Shown: positions 1 through 8,319 of the stretch, one piece after another
How the letters are laid out: every line of letters begins with the position of its first letter
Numbering within the stretch: the first letter of the stretch is position 1
From: an uncultured Lachnospiraceae bacterium
Lineage (GTDB): Bacteria; Bacillota; Clostridia; Lachnospirales; Lachnospiraceae
Direction of reading: 5' to 3'
NCBI GenBank assembly: GCA_902779355.1
Contig: CACZBF010000001.1
Coordinates: forward strand, 186,001 to 250,000
Length of the DNA: 64,000 nt
Position numbers and translations under genes: made by a program
Notes under the pieces: model-generated
What the model was told of the DNA's origin: nothing
The model's database searches: none
The model's input: the letters and a program-made list of their open reading frames with translations, nothing else

Positions 1-34
1 TATGCTATGATGGATGTCTGAAAGGAGCCATGCT

Positions 35-847
35 ATGTGGGATATGCATTTACACAGCACATTTTCCGCGGATGGGAAAGCAGCGCCGGAAGAGCAGATC
101 AGACAGGCGATCTCTCTTGGTCTGGACGGAATCTGCTTCACGGATCACTGTGATTACGATTATCCGCCCAACCCGGACGGCACTCCGTCCAAAAACTGGG
201 AGCTGGATATTCCCCCCTATCTGAAAAAGATCACGGAATGCAAATACGAATTCATCGGTGAGATCGAGATCTGCTGCGGGGTCGAGCTGGGCCTGCAGCC
301 CCATCTTGCCGATCGTCTGAAAACGCTGCTGCGCAACACTCAGTTTGATTTTGTGATCGGGTCTTCCCATCTCGCACACGGCATGGACGTTTACTTCCCG
401 CAGTACTATGAAAGGCGGAGCGAGCGCGAGGCCTATGAAGAATACTTCACCTCCATTCTGGAAAATCTGGAGGCGTTTGACGATTTTGACGTGTATGGCC
501 ACCTCGACTACGTGGTGCGCTACGGTCCGCACCGCAATGAAAACTACAGTTATGCTGCCTATGCGGATATCCTGGATGAGATCTTAAAAAAACTGGTCTG
601 GCTCGGAAAAGGCCTGGAACTCAACACCGCCGGTTTCAAATACGGGCTCGGACACCCGCATCCGACAGAAGACATCCTGCGGCGTTACCGCGAACTCGGC
701 GGTGAGATCATTACGACCGGGTCCGATGCCCATGAGACCAAACATCTCGGGAATGATTTTGACAAGGCAGCAGCGATCCTGAAAGACTGCGGCTTCGAGT
801 ATTATACGATCTTTCGCGACCGCAACCCCGCATTTGTGAGGCTTTGA
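35..847 (+). CDS. PHP-domain phosphoesterase, histidinol-phosphatase (HisJ) family
   Basis: About 270 residues with the full set of PHP metal ligands: DMHLHSTFS at the N terminus, FTDHCD near residue 37, GVELG near 83, GSSHLAHG near 112, a GHLDYV motif and GSDAHE near the C terminus. The family hydrolyses phosphate esters with a multi-metal centre; the HisJ branch converts histidinol phosphate to histidinol in histidine synthesis. No other his gene is nearby, so the substrate is inferred from family only and a different phosphoester is possible. The ATG at 35 is preferred over the in-frame ATG at 14 because AAAGGAG lies at 21-27, seven bases upstream of it. The next gene begins immediately after the stop, suggesting co-transcription. 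Confidence 0.85.
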   Translation: MWDMHLHSTFSADGKAAPEEQIRQAISLGLDGICFTDHCDYDYPPNPDGTPSKNWELDIPPYLKKITECKYEFIGEIEICCGVELGLQPHLADRLKTLLRNTQFDFVIGSSHLAHGMDVYFPQYYERRSEREAYEEYFTSILENLEAFDDFDVYGHLDYVVRYGPHRNENYSYAAYADILDEILKKLVWLGKGLELNTAGFKYGLGHPHPTEDILRRYRELGGEIITTGSDAHETKHLGNDFDKAAAILKDCGFEYYTIFRDRNPAFVRL

Positions 848-849
848 CC

Positions 850-2184
850 ATGCTGCCGGAAGCGTTTCTCCAAAAAATGAAAAGCATACTGCCTGCAGAG
901 GAATGGAAAGCGTTTTGTGCTTCCTATGACGAGAGCGCGCCAAAAGGGCTCCGGGTCAACACCTGGAAAGGAAACCTCTCGCTCCTGCAGGCGGCATACG
1001 ATCTGCCGCTCTCTCCGGTGCCATGGGACCCGGAGGGCTTTTATTATGAGGAAACGCAGGTGCAGCCGGGGAAACTCACGCTGCACGAAGCCGGTGCTTA
1101 CTATATCCAGGAACCTTCGGCGATGCTGCCTGCAGCACTGCTCTCTCCCCTGCCCGGAGAAAAGGTCCTGGATCTATGCGCCGCGCCGGGCGGCAAGACG
1201 ATCCAGCTCGCCTGCGGACTGAAGGGAAAGGGGCTTCTTTTATCCAATGAGATCCATCCTGCCCGCGCGAAGATCCTGTCTGAAAATGTCGAGCGCTGCG
1301 GCATCCGGAATGCTGTCGTTACCAACGAAGACCCGGCGCATCTTTCTGCACGTTTCCCCGCGTTTTTTGACAAAGTTCTCGTCGATGCGCCCTGCTCCGG
1401 CGAAGGGATGTTCCGCAAAAACCCGGATGCCGTCAGTGAATGGAGTCCGGAGAATGTTGTACACTGCGCTGCGCGCCAGGATGAGATCTTAGATCACGCG
1501 GCTGTCATGCTCCGCCCCGGCGGAACACTGGTCTACTCCACCTGCACCTTTTCTCCGGAGGAAGATGAGGACGCCGTTTCCCGTTTCCTCTCCCGCCATC
1601 CGGATTACATCCTGACACACAGTGAAAAGCTGCTGCCCTACAAGGTCCGCGGGGACGGACAGTTCGCGGCGGTCTTTACTCGAAAAGACGGCGGCGGTGT
1701 CCCCGGATCTGCCTCGATCCCATCCGTCCAGCCGGCGAAAGGGAAGAAACAAAAAGCCCTCTTTTTTCCGCAGGAGGTCAGTTCGCTTTGGAAGGAGACA
1801 CCCACGCCGGAGCGGCTGCTTCTCTTCGGAGACCGTCTCTTTTTGCTGCCGGAAGGGGCATTTCCTTTGGACGGGCTGAAAGTCTTACGTCCCGGTCTTT
1901 GTCTCGGCACTTATAAAAAAGAACGGTTCGAACCGGACCACGCACTCGCACTCTCTCTGCGTCCGGATGAAGTGTTCCATGCGGTTTCCCTGGACGAAAA
2001 AGAAGCCGTTTCCTATCTGCAGGGAAATACGATTTCCCGCGAGACAGAAAACGGCTGGACGTTACTCATGTATGCCGGCTATTCGCTTGGTTTCGGCAAG
2101 GCCGTGAACGGCATCATCAAGAACCACTATCCGAAGGGCTTGCGAACACAGTGCGCATTGCGTTCAGCACCGCAAGCACCATAA
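850..2184 (+). CDS. rsmF: 16S rRNA (cytosine-C5) methyltransferase, RsmF/NOL1-NOP2-Sun family
   Basis: About 444 residues. The SAM-binding loop is LDLCAAPGGKT, the motif IV cysteine is in DAPCSGEGMF and the catalytic motif VI cysteine in YSTCTFSPEE; these two cysteines are the hallmark of RNA m5C methyltransferases. The C-terminal part (residues about 290-430) fits the RNA-binding extension of RsmF-type enzymes, which act on 16S rRNA in assembled 30S subunits. ATG 850 is chosen over the TTG at 844; it starts two bases after the stop of the PHP gene. The last dozen residues after YPKGLR run antisense into the ATPase gene on the other strand, and homologues I know usually stop near YPKG, so the tail probably arose by loss of a stop codon. 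Confidence 0.9.
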   Translation: MLPEAFLQKMKSILPAEEWKAFCASYDESAPKGLRVNTWKGNLSLLQAAYDLPLSPVPWDPEGFYYEETQVQPGKLTLHEAGAYYIQEPSAMLPAALLSPLPGEKVLDLCAAPGGKTIQLACGLKGKGLLLSNEIHPARAKILSENVERCGIRNAVVTNEDPAHLSARFPAFFDKVLVDAPCSGEGMFRKNPDAVSEWSPENVVHCAARQDEILDHAAVMLRPGGTLVYSTCTFSPEEDEDAVSRFLSRHPDYILTHSEKLLPYKVRGDGQFAAVFTRKDGGGVPGSASIPSVQPAKGKKQKALFFPQEVSSLWKETPTPERLLLFGDRLFLLPEGAFPLDGLKVLRPGLCLGTYKKERFEPDHALALSLRPDEVFHAVSLDEKEAVSYLQGNTISRETENGWTLLMYAGYSLGFGKAVNGIIKNHYPKGLRTQCALRSAPQAP

Positions 2185-4021
2185 CGCCTACATCTGCAAA
2201 GATCGCCCACCACATGTTGACAAGTCCGAGCGCCCCGAGTACCAAAAATAAGATCTTCACCGTGAGCGCAAAGACGATGTTTTCTTTGGCGATCGCCAGG
2301 GTCTTTCGCGCGATCTTCATCGCGAGCGCGATCTTTCTCGGATCATCATCCATCAGCACAACATCTGCGGCCTCGATCGCTGCATCCGATCCAAGTGCGC
2401 CCATGGCGATCCCAAGGTCCGCACGGGACAGCACCGGTGCATCATTGACGCCGTCACCCACAAACGCCAGCGAGGTCTTTGCCGGCTTTTCTTCCAGCAG
2501 CCGCTCCACTTCGTTCACCTTGTCCTCAGGCAGCAGGCCGCTCTTGAACTCGTCCACGCCGATCTCTTTTGCTGCAGCCTCCGCCGTCTTGGCATTGTCG
2601 CCGGTCAGCATCACCGTGCGTGTCACGCCCTGTGCTTTCAGGCGCGTGATCGCATCCTTTGCGCCGTCCTTGACGCGATCCGATACGAGAAGATATCCTG
2701 CATAAGAACCGTCTACCGCCACATGGATCTCCGTTCCCGGGGCATCCGGTGTGACATATTTGATCCCTTTCTGATCCATCAGTTTCCGGTTGCCGGCGAG
2801 CACCTGTTTTCCGTCTACAACCGCACGGACACCGTGTCCGCCGACCTCTTCCACATCGGAAACGACCGATCCGTCCGCCTCTTTTCCATAGACTTCCCGG
2901 ATACTCCGGCTGATCGGATGGTTGGAGTAATGCTCCGCATGCGCCGCATAAGAAAGGAGCTCTTCGCGGCTGTATCCTTCAGACGGCGAAATCTCGGTCA
3001 CTTCAAAGACACCTCGCGTCAGCGTTCCTGTTTTATCAAATACGATCGTACCGGCTTGGGCCAGTACTTCGAGATACGTAGAGCCCTTGACGAGGATCCC
3101 CTTGGAGCCGGCGCCGCCGATCCCGCCGAAAAAAGACAGAGGAATCGAGATTACAAGCGCACACGGACAGCTGATGACAAGGAAGGTCAATGCCCGAATC
3201 ACCCAGGTTTTGATCATCGGATCGTTCCCCATGATCGCGAGGATCACAGGAGGCAGTACCGCGAGTGCCAACGCAGACAGGCAGACGATCGGGGTATAGT
3301 AACGCGCAAAGCGTGTGATGAACTGCTCGGTGCGGGCTTTTTTCATGCTCGAATTTTCCACGAGTTCCAGGATCTTGGATACCGTGGACTCTTCAAACGC
3401 CTTGGTCGTACGGATCCTGAGCACGCCTGTGATGTTGACGCACCCGCTGATGACTTCATCGCCTGCGGCCACTTCCCGCGGCATACTCTCACCGGTCAGC
3501 GCGCTTGTATTTAAGGAGGCCGTCCCCTCCTCGATCACGCCGTCGAGCGGGATCTTCTCACCGGGCTTCACGACGATGATGCTGCCGACCGGCACCTCAT
3601 CCGGATCCACAGTCTCCAGTTCTCCGTCCTTTTCCATCGTCGCGGTATCCGGGCGGATATCCATGAGCGCGGCGATGTTCTTGCGGCTCTTGCCGACCGC
3701 CACGCTCTGGAACAGCTCGCCGACCTGATAAAACAGCATGACGGCTACACTTTCCGCATTTTCCCCGAGGATGATCGCTCCCACGGTCGCCACGGTCATC
3801 AGGAAATTCTCATCAAAGATCTGTCCGTGAATGATCCCGACGGCGGCCTTTTTCAGCACATCATACCCCACAAGGAAATACGGCGCCAGAAACAGGAAGT
3901 TCATAACCATCTTCGGCACGGGCAGGAAATGCTGGATCAGTATCAGAGCGACGGTCATCGCGGCCGCCACAATGATCCTGATCAGGTTCTTCTTTTGCTT
4001 CTTATTCAACAAAGATTTCAC
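2117..4021 (-). CDS. Heavy-metal P-type ATPase, zinc/cadmium/lead class (P1B-2)
   Basis: A 634-residue membrane efflux pump. Visible motifs are TGES (176-179, actuator), SCPCAL (CPC at 285-287, metal site in the membrane), the phosphorylated aspartate in DKTGTLT (D329), the HP dipeptide of P1B pumps (368-369), MLTGDN and GDGVND (522-527). The aspartate in FADVG (D610) matches the second membrane ligand typical of ZntA-type Zn2+/Cd2+/Pb2+ pumps. There is no N-terminal metal-binding domain; instead a separate HMA protein is encoded just upstream and overlaps this gene by 20 bases. The start is GTG at 4021, preceded by GGTGGAG. It is the last gene of an operon headed by a zinc-type SmtB repressor, which supports a zinc-detoxification role. 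The 3' end overlaps rsmF tail to tail by 68 bases. Confidence 0.93.
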   Translation of the reverse strand: MKSLLNKKQKKNLIRIIVAAAMTVALILIQHFLPVPKMVMNFLFLAPYFLVGYDVLKKAAVGIIHGQIFDENFLMTVATVGAIILGENAESVAVMLFYQVGELFQSVAVGKSRKNIAALMDIRPDTATMEKDGELETVDPDEVPVGSIIVVKPGEKIPLDGVIEEGTASLNTSALTGESMPREVAAGDEVISGCVNITGVLRIRTTKAFEESTVSKILELVENSSMKKARTEQFITRFARYYTPIVCLSALALAVLPPVILAIMGNDPMIKTWVIRALTFLVISCPCALVISIPLSFFGGIGGAGSKGILVKGSTYLEVLAQAGTIVFDKTGTLTRGVFEVTEISPSEGYSREELLSYAAHAEHYSNHPISRSIREVYGKEADGSVVSDVEEVGGHGVRAVVDGKQVLAGNRKLMDQKGIKYVTPDAPGTEIHVAVDGSYAGYLLVSDRVKDGAKDAITRLKAQGVTRTVMLTGDNAKTAEAAAKEIGVDEFKSGLLPEDKVNEVERLLEEKPAKTSLAFVGDGVNDAPVLSRADLGIAMGALGSDAAIEAADVVLMDDDPRKIALAMKIARKTLAIAKENIVFALTVKILFLVLGALGLVNMWWAIFADVGVMVLAVLNAMRTVFASPSDSGS

Positions 4022-4223
4022 AGTCCGACTCCACCCTCTTGCATGCCTTCACGACATCTGCCATCACGGATGCGGGGTCTGCCCCGTCCGTAAACTCCAC
4101 TTTCATCTTCTGCGTCATAAAGGAAACCGTTGCCTGTTCCACGCCACTCACTTTGTTTGCCGCGTCCTCCATCTTCTGCGCGCAGGCCGCGCAGTCCACT
4201 TCCACTCCGTACGTTTTTTTCAT
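4002..4223 (-). CDS. Free-standing heavy-metal-associated (HMA) domain protein
   Basis: A 73-residue protein consisting of one ferredoxin-like HMA domain. It has the metal-binding loop DCAACAQKM, with cysteines in a CxxC pair near residues 11-14, and a typical beta-alpha-beta continuation (VEQATVSFMTQKMKVEF). Such domains either hand metal to, or regulate, the P-type ATPase. Here the ATPase has no HMA domain of its own and starts inside the 3' end of this gene, so the two are probably translationally coupled and act as a split version of a one-chain pump. The ATG at 4223 (or 4226) follows an AAAGGAG site; longer upstream reading in this frame has no support. Confidence 0.87.
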   Translation of the reverse strand: MKKTYGVEVDCAACAQKMEDAANKVSGVEQATVSFMTQKMKVEFTDGADPASVMADVVKACKRVESDCEIFVE

Positions 4224-4248
4224 CATAAACTCCTTTCTTTCGTGCTGT

Positions 4249-6006
4249 TTACTTTTCTTCGTCCTCATCGTCCGCCAGTGCCTGGAATTTGTCCCGATAA
4301 AGGTGTTCGATGGCTTTCGCCTTATCCGCGGCTGTCTCACTGTCAACACCCTTCTTCCCGAGTATGTTATGCGCCACGGTGTCGCAGGCATCCACAACTT
4401 TTTCCAGATTGTAGCAGATGTCGATAAACGGTGTACTTAACGCCTCCTCGCAGGTTCCGTTATGAAGGCGCTTGATGTGACGGGCATTGATCCTGTTCAT
4501 AAGCACCGAGATCTGTTCCCTGGAAAGGCGCACGGTCTCCGAAAGACTCGAATTCTCCGTTTGCAGGCTGAAGACGGTAGAGGCAATCAATTCACACACC
4601 GCGCCGCCGATCACCTGCATATCAAGCAGTGCTGACTTCGAAAAGTGTTTTCCCTGCTCCGCGATCCTTTCCGTAAAGCCGATCCCGGCATCCAGGATCG
4701 CTCCCATCTTACCGAAGGCTTCACAGATATTCTGTCCGCGCTCGATCAGTTCAAAGTGAGATTCATCCCGATCCTTCTCGGAGATTTCCACAAGATACTT
4801 CCGGATCTGATCGCAAAAACTGAAAATCCGTGCGGCAGCCGACTTCACATCTTCTTTCTTTTCCTCAGGCGTCATCCCCTGCCTCCGATAGAAGTCGTAG
4901 CCCCTGTCCACAGCACCCGCAAGAGTTTGGAGTGCTACTTTGACCTGGCCCAAGGCAACGGAAGGATTCTTTAAGAGCATCGGATCCAGATTCGTGAGGA
5001 TATTCTCGCGCTCCTCGATCTCTTTCTGGCTGTAAGGGATCGTCTTCTCCGCGAGTTTCACGATCAATCCGGCCAGCGGGAGATAGACCACCGCGCCGAG
5101 GATGTTGATTGCCGTATGGAAGAGCGGGATCTCAACGCCTCCCACCGGCTGACTGAGGAATTCAAAATGGAGCGCCGCATTCAATGCATAGAAGATAATC
5201 ATGAACGGGATCGTCTTCAGGAGGTTATAGTAAAGATGCAACAGCGCGGTTCGTTTCCCGTTGTTGGAAGAGCTGATAGAGGAAATGATCGCCGTGATAC
5301 AGGAACCGACCTGTGCGCCGCAAACCAGCGGAACCACCATGCCTTTCGTGATCCCGACACCGACCGCAATTGCCTGCAGGATACCGATGGTCGCGTCCGA
5401 GCTCTGGATCAGCATCGTAAACAGCATCGAAAACAGGAACCCGATCAGGGGATTTGCAAGATTTCCGAGGATCTCCCGGAAAGCCGGCATATCTCTTAAC
5501 GGTGACATGGCCTGGCTCATCAGGTTCATTCCGGTCATCATCACGGCAAAGCCCACCAGTGCGACACCGATCCTGCGTTGCTTTTCCTTTTTGGAAAGTG
5601 ACATCATGAGGAAGCCGGCAAGCGCTACGAAAGGCACAAACGTGGTCGGCTTGCAGAGCTGCAGCAGGATCCCCCCGCCCTCGATCGAGTTCAGAGACAG
5701 GATCCACGCCGTCATCGTAGTGCCGAGGTTCGCGCCGATGATAAGACCCACCGCATCCTTCAGCTTCATGATCCCGCCGTTTACGAAGCCGACCGTCAGC
5801 ACGGTCGTCGCGGAAGATGACTGTACGATCGCCGTCAGGATCGTCCCGAAAAAGAATCCCGAGAACCGGCTCTTTGTGATCTTTCCAAGAGCCTTATCAA
5901 GTCCGCCGCCCGCCATCTGTGAGAGCGTATCGCTCATCACGTTCATGCCGTAGAGGAAAAGCGCAAGCCCTCCCAGCATCGATGCTATCATCAGAAACAC
6001 ATCCAT
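4249..6006 (-). CDS. Na+/phosphate cotransporter family protein with PhoU-like tail
   Basis: 585 residues. The first half is the Na/Pi cotransporter fold with two inverted repeats, each carrying the family QSS signature: QSSSATT near residue 63 and QSSDATIG near residue 201; the aspartate in the second copy departs from the common QSSSAT. The C-terminal third (from about residue 340) is helical and resembles PhoU domains that regulate phosphate transport. It probably imports phosphate with sodium. GGAGGAG precedes the ATG. It sits between an SmtB-like zinc repressor (26-base gap) and the HMA/ATPase pair (25-base gap), so it is probably induced by metal; a link between phosphate uptake and metal resistance is an inference from context. 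Confidence 0.9.
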   Translation of the reverse strand: MDVFLMIASMLGGLALFLYGMNVMSDTLSQMAGGGLDKALGKITKSRFSGFFFGTILTAIVQSSSATTVLTVGFVNGGIMKLKDAVGLIIGANLGTTMTAWILSLNSIEGGGILLQLCKPTTFVPFVALAGFLMMSLSKKEKQRRIGVALVGFAVMMTGMNLMSQAMSPLRDMPAFREILGNLANPLIGFLFSMLFTMLIQSSDATIGILQAIAVGVGITKGMVVPLVCGAQVGSCITAIISSISSSNNGKRTALLHLYYNLLKTIPFMIIFYALNAALHFEFLSQPVGGVEIPLFHTAINILGAVVYLPLAGLIVKLAEKTIPYSQKEIEERENILTNLDPMLLKNPSVALGQVKVALQTLAGAVDRGYDFYRRQGMTPEEKKEDVKSAAARIFSFCDQIRKYLVEISEKDRDESHFELIERGQNICEAFGKMGAILDAGIGFTERIAEQGKHFSKSALLDMQVIGGAVCELIASTVFSLQTENSSLSETVRLSREQISVLMNRINARHIKRLHNGTCEEALSTPFIDICYNLEKVVDACDTVAHNILGKKGVDSETAADKAKAIEHLYRDKFQALADDEDEEK

Positions 6007-6032
6007 TTTCCTATTCTCCTCCCTGTCTTTCC

Positions 6033-6353
6033 TTACTCATTCACGTGTTCCAGACCGATCTCCAGGATGCTCTCGACATGGTTGTCTGCGGGAGCGTAAA
6101 ACACGTTTTTCCCGTCCCGACGCGCCTTAACAAGCTTCATGTTGCGAAGCACCGTCAGCTGATGGGAAACCGCTGACTGCTGCATGGAAAGCGCTTCCGT
6201 CAGATCCGAGACATTCCGCTCCCCTTCGAGGAGCTCCATCATGATCTGAAGTCTCGTCGCGTCTCCGAACACACGGAACAGCGTGGCAAGATCCCTGATC
6301 ATTTCTTCGTTTGTCTCATACTTTGGATTTCGTTTGACCTGTGTGTTTCTCAT
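6033..6353 (-). CDS. ArsR/SmtB-family metal-sensing repressor, alpha-5 zinc-site type
   Basis: A 106-residue winged-helix repressor; the recognition region is QQSAVSHQLTVLRNMKLVKARRDG split over residues about 61-84. The last helix carries D-x-H-x10-H-x2-E (from DNHVES to LEHVNE), which is the alpha-5 zinc-sensing site of SmtB, and close to that of CzrA. There is no cysteine-containing alpha-3N site, which argues against As, Cd or Pb sensing. It is the first gene of the metal operon and should repress its own transcription until Zn2+ (or Co2+) binds. The start ATG follows GGAG by six bases, and the palindromic operator lies directly upstream. Confidence 0.92.
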   Translation of the reverse strand: MRNTQVKRNPKYETNEEMIRDLATLFRVFGDATRLQIMMELLEGERNVSDLTEALSMQQSAVSHQLTVLRNMKLVKARRDGKNVFYAPADNHVESILEIGLEHVNE

Positions 6354-6382
6354 GTGGCACTCCTATCAAATGTTCCTTTCTT

Positions 6383-6420
6383 CATATGATCATATAATCA
6401 TATGTTATTCAAAATGTCAA
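6383..6420 (-). promoter_or_regulatory. Promoter and probable SmtB-type operator of the metal operon
   Basis: Reading on the minus strand, a perfect -35 TTGACA lies at 6420-6415. Downstream, where the -10 region must fall, is an inverted repeat CATATGAT-N6-ATCATATG (6383-6404), which also contains the 12-base palindrome ATATGATCATAT. ArsR/SmtB repressors bind A+T-rich inverted repeats of this kind that overlap the -10 box, so binding would block RNA polymerase. The -10 hexamer itself is ambiguous (TTATAT at 17 bases or TATGAT a little farther). Autoregulation by the first gene is inferred. Confidence 0.75.
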
Positions 6421-6442
6421 CCCTTTTTCAAAAAATCTGCAC

Positions 6443-6475
6443 AAAAAAAGAGTGTGCACGAAAACGCGCACACCC
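6443..6475 (-). terminator. Rho-independent terminator after the lipoprotein gene
   Basis: On the minus strand a stem GTGTGCGCG / CGTGCACAC with a TTTT loop (6473-6452) is followed by a run of seven T. The opposite strand also has a T-rich tail (CTTTCTTTTTT), so it may act in both directions. It separates the lipoprotein unit from the metal operon promoter. Confidence 0.85.
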
Positions 6476-6503
6476 TTTCTTTTTTCTTCTCTTTTCTCCG
6501 TTT

Positions 6504-8225
6504 TCAGCCCGCATACCAGAGGACCTCAACACAGTCCTCATCCCGGATACCGTTGATCTCGCATGGATAGTCCGCGCTCGTGATCGTCAGTCTCCCGAGC
6601 GTCCCGTCGGACAGCGTGACATCAAGTACCTTTTCTCCGTCGGTCCGGTAGACACGGAACGTGTCTCCCGGGCTGATCACGCCTTTCCCTTTAGTCTCAT
6701 CACCGTTTTCATCCAGCATGATATACTCAAGCTCTGTCTTCGCCACCAACGGCTCCTGCGCACAGTCATAATACATATAGAAATACGGCTCATCCGAAAC
6801 AGGCATGCCGTCCGGGCCCGGATAGTAGTCCTTCACTGCAGTAAATGTGCAAAGGTAGTCAAACGGCTTCGCAAGCAGCATATCATCGGGGTTCGTCAGC
6901 AAAAGCTCTCTCAGCGTCCCGTCGTCCTCCTGGCTCACGGTACGTTTAAAGCCGGTCTCGCCCACATACTTGATCTCGGAACCGTTGAGATCGAAGACAT
7001 ACCATTCCTGATAATCCGACTCCATGTCTTCCGTGCAGTAAATATATTTCCTGCCGTCTCCCGTGTGGACGTAATAACACATGACGTCATAGTCGGTGCC
7101 GAACAGGCTCTCGTCTGTCGCAGCGGTACCCATACCATCCACCGTCATGCGGAGCGCCAGCCGCGCCTCATAATTCTCGTCATAGTCATAATCCATCGTG
7201 ATCTGATTTGCCTTACCGTCCCCATCGATGTCGTAGCCCTGTAGATTCCATGCGAAGGGGATCATGTAGCCGGTGCTGTCGGACGGCAGGTAATCAGGAT
7301 CATAAATATCCGGATACTTGTCATAAGAGAGCGTAACCATCTGATCTCCCGCTGCATAGGCAGCCAGCGCATACGGCCCGAAGTAAAAAGATACTCCGTT
7401 CGGCGTCAGCGCCCAATTATACGGATACACATAACCCATGTCGTTATCCGCCGTAGCAGTCATCTCCGTCACGGCGACATCATAATAGGAAAGCGCTTCA
7501 TCCAGATCATCAAACTGCTCCGGGTCATAATTGGCAAGGAGCTCCGTCTTAATCTGCTCGGTCAGGTTGGTAAGATCGCTGAGCACATCCGTGAGCATCA
7601 GTTCTTCTCCGGTCTGTGTGTCAAAGGTTTTCCCGTTCATGCCATACATCCCGTGCGCGCCGCCGGTATAATCACTGGATGAGGAATAAAAGCTGACCAC
7701 CTTTTCATCCACACGCTGCGGCAGAACCTGTACATTGGACGTATAATACATGCCGTCCCGGAATCGCTCCGGGTTTTCCTTGTACTCCATCTCGGCCTGC
7801 TCTTTTAAGTCGGCAACAGCATCGTTGTAGTTCTTGATCTCCTCCTTCGCGAAGGCGTCCAGCGCAGTCGCAAGCTGCGGGTACTGATCCGCGCTGAGAT
7901 CCGACAGGACGGGCGCTTCACAGCTTCCGTTCACAAGGCATCCGCCATAGTCCGGTGCCGCCTCATAAGTGATCGTAAAGGTTTTCGCGAGGAACGGTGC
8001 TCCGGAAGCCGTTCTCTCCGGCTGCGCTACTGTTTGCTCCGTGGCTGCCGGTGTCTCCTGTTTTTCGGTGGACTCTTTCACCACCGACATCGCCTCAGTT
8101 GCGACCTCTGCCACTGCTTCTTTTGCAGCCTCAGCTGCTCTCTGCAGCAACCCGCAGCCGGTCAGACTCGTGGACAAAAGCCCTGCCGCCAAAAGCAGCG
8201 CACAGCCCTGTTTCCATTTTTTCAT
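6504..8225 (-). CDS. Secreted lipoprotein with DUF3298 (RsiV/PdaC-like) domain
   Basis: 573 residues. The N terminus is a lipoprotein signal peptide with lipobox LTGC near residue 24, followed by an alanine/glutamate-rich spacer. The middle (residues about 85-320) has features of DUF3298: the GGAHG motif in TGGAHGMYG, a TGEELMLTDVL strand, and YFGPYALAAYAAGDQ. DUF3298 occurs in RsiV, which binds lysozyme, and next to PdaC deacetylase domains. A later stretch DIDGDGKAN resembles a Ca2+-binding EF loop. The C-terminal 250 residues have no family I recognise. Function unknown; a cell-surface ligand-binding role is likely. The ATG at 8225 follows GAGGAGG; a promoter at 8286-8313 excludes the longer reading from 8303. 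Confidence 0.78.
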   Translation of the reverse strand: MKKWKQGCALLLAAGLLSTSLTGCGLLQRAAEAAKEAVAEVATEAMSVVKESTEKQETPAATEQTVAQPERTASGAPFLAKTFTITYEAAPDYGGCLVNGSCEAPVLSDLSADQYPQLATALDAFAKEEIKNYNDAVADLKEQAEMEYKENPERFRDGMYYTSNVQVLPQRVDEKVVSFYSSSSDYTGGAHGMYGMNGKTFDTQTGEELMLTDVLSDLTNLTEQIKTELLANYDPEQFDDLDEALSYYDVAVTEMTATADNDMGYVYPYNWALTPNGVSFYFGPYALAAYAAGDQMVTLSYDKYPDIYDPDYLPSDSTGYMIPFAWNLQGYDIDGDGKANQITMDYDYDENYEARLALRMTVDGMGTAATDESLFGTDYDVMCYYVHTGDGRKYIYCTEDMESDYQEWYVFDLNGSEIKYVGETGFKRTVSQEDDGTLRELLLTNPDDMLLAKPFDYLCTFTAVKDYYPGPDGMPVSDEPYFYMYYDCAQEPLVAKTELEYIMLDENGDETKGKGVISPGDTFRVYRTDGEKVLDVTLSDGTLGRLTITSADYPCEINGIRDEDCVEVLWYAG

Positions 8226-8285
8226 AAGCAGGATCCTCCTCACTTCTGTTTCTATAAATTCTGTCAGTTCAGTTTCGTTGTTTTC

Positions 8286-8313
8286 ATTGTACGGTTTCCC
8301 CACCGCTTGTCAA
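8286..8313 (-). promoter_or_regulatory. Promoter of the DUF3298 lipoprotein gene
   Basis: On the minus strand, a perfect -35 TTGACA (8313-8308), a 16-base spacer and a -10 TACAAT (8291-8286). Predicted transcription begins near 8279, about 50 bases before the lipoprotein ATG. It gives the lipoprotein gene its own promoter just downstream of recJ. Confidence 0.8.
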
Positions 8314-8319
8314 CCGACT

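Noticed and set aside
4224..4397. N-terminal extension of the HMA protein to 131 residues
   Set aside because: It overlaps the transporter gene, has no ribosome site and does not look like protein; the AAAGGAG at the 4223 ATG decides the start.
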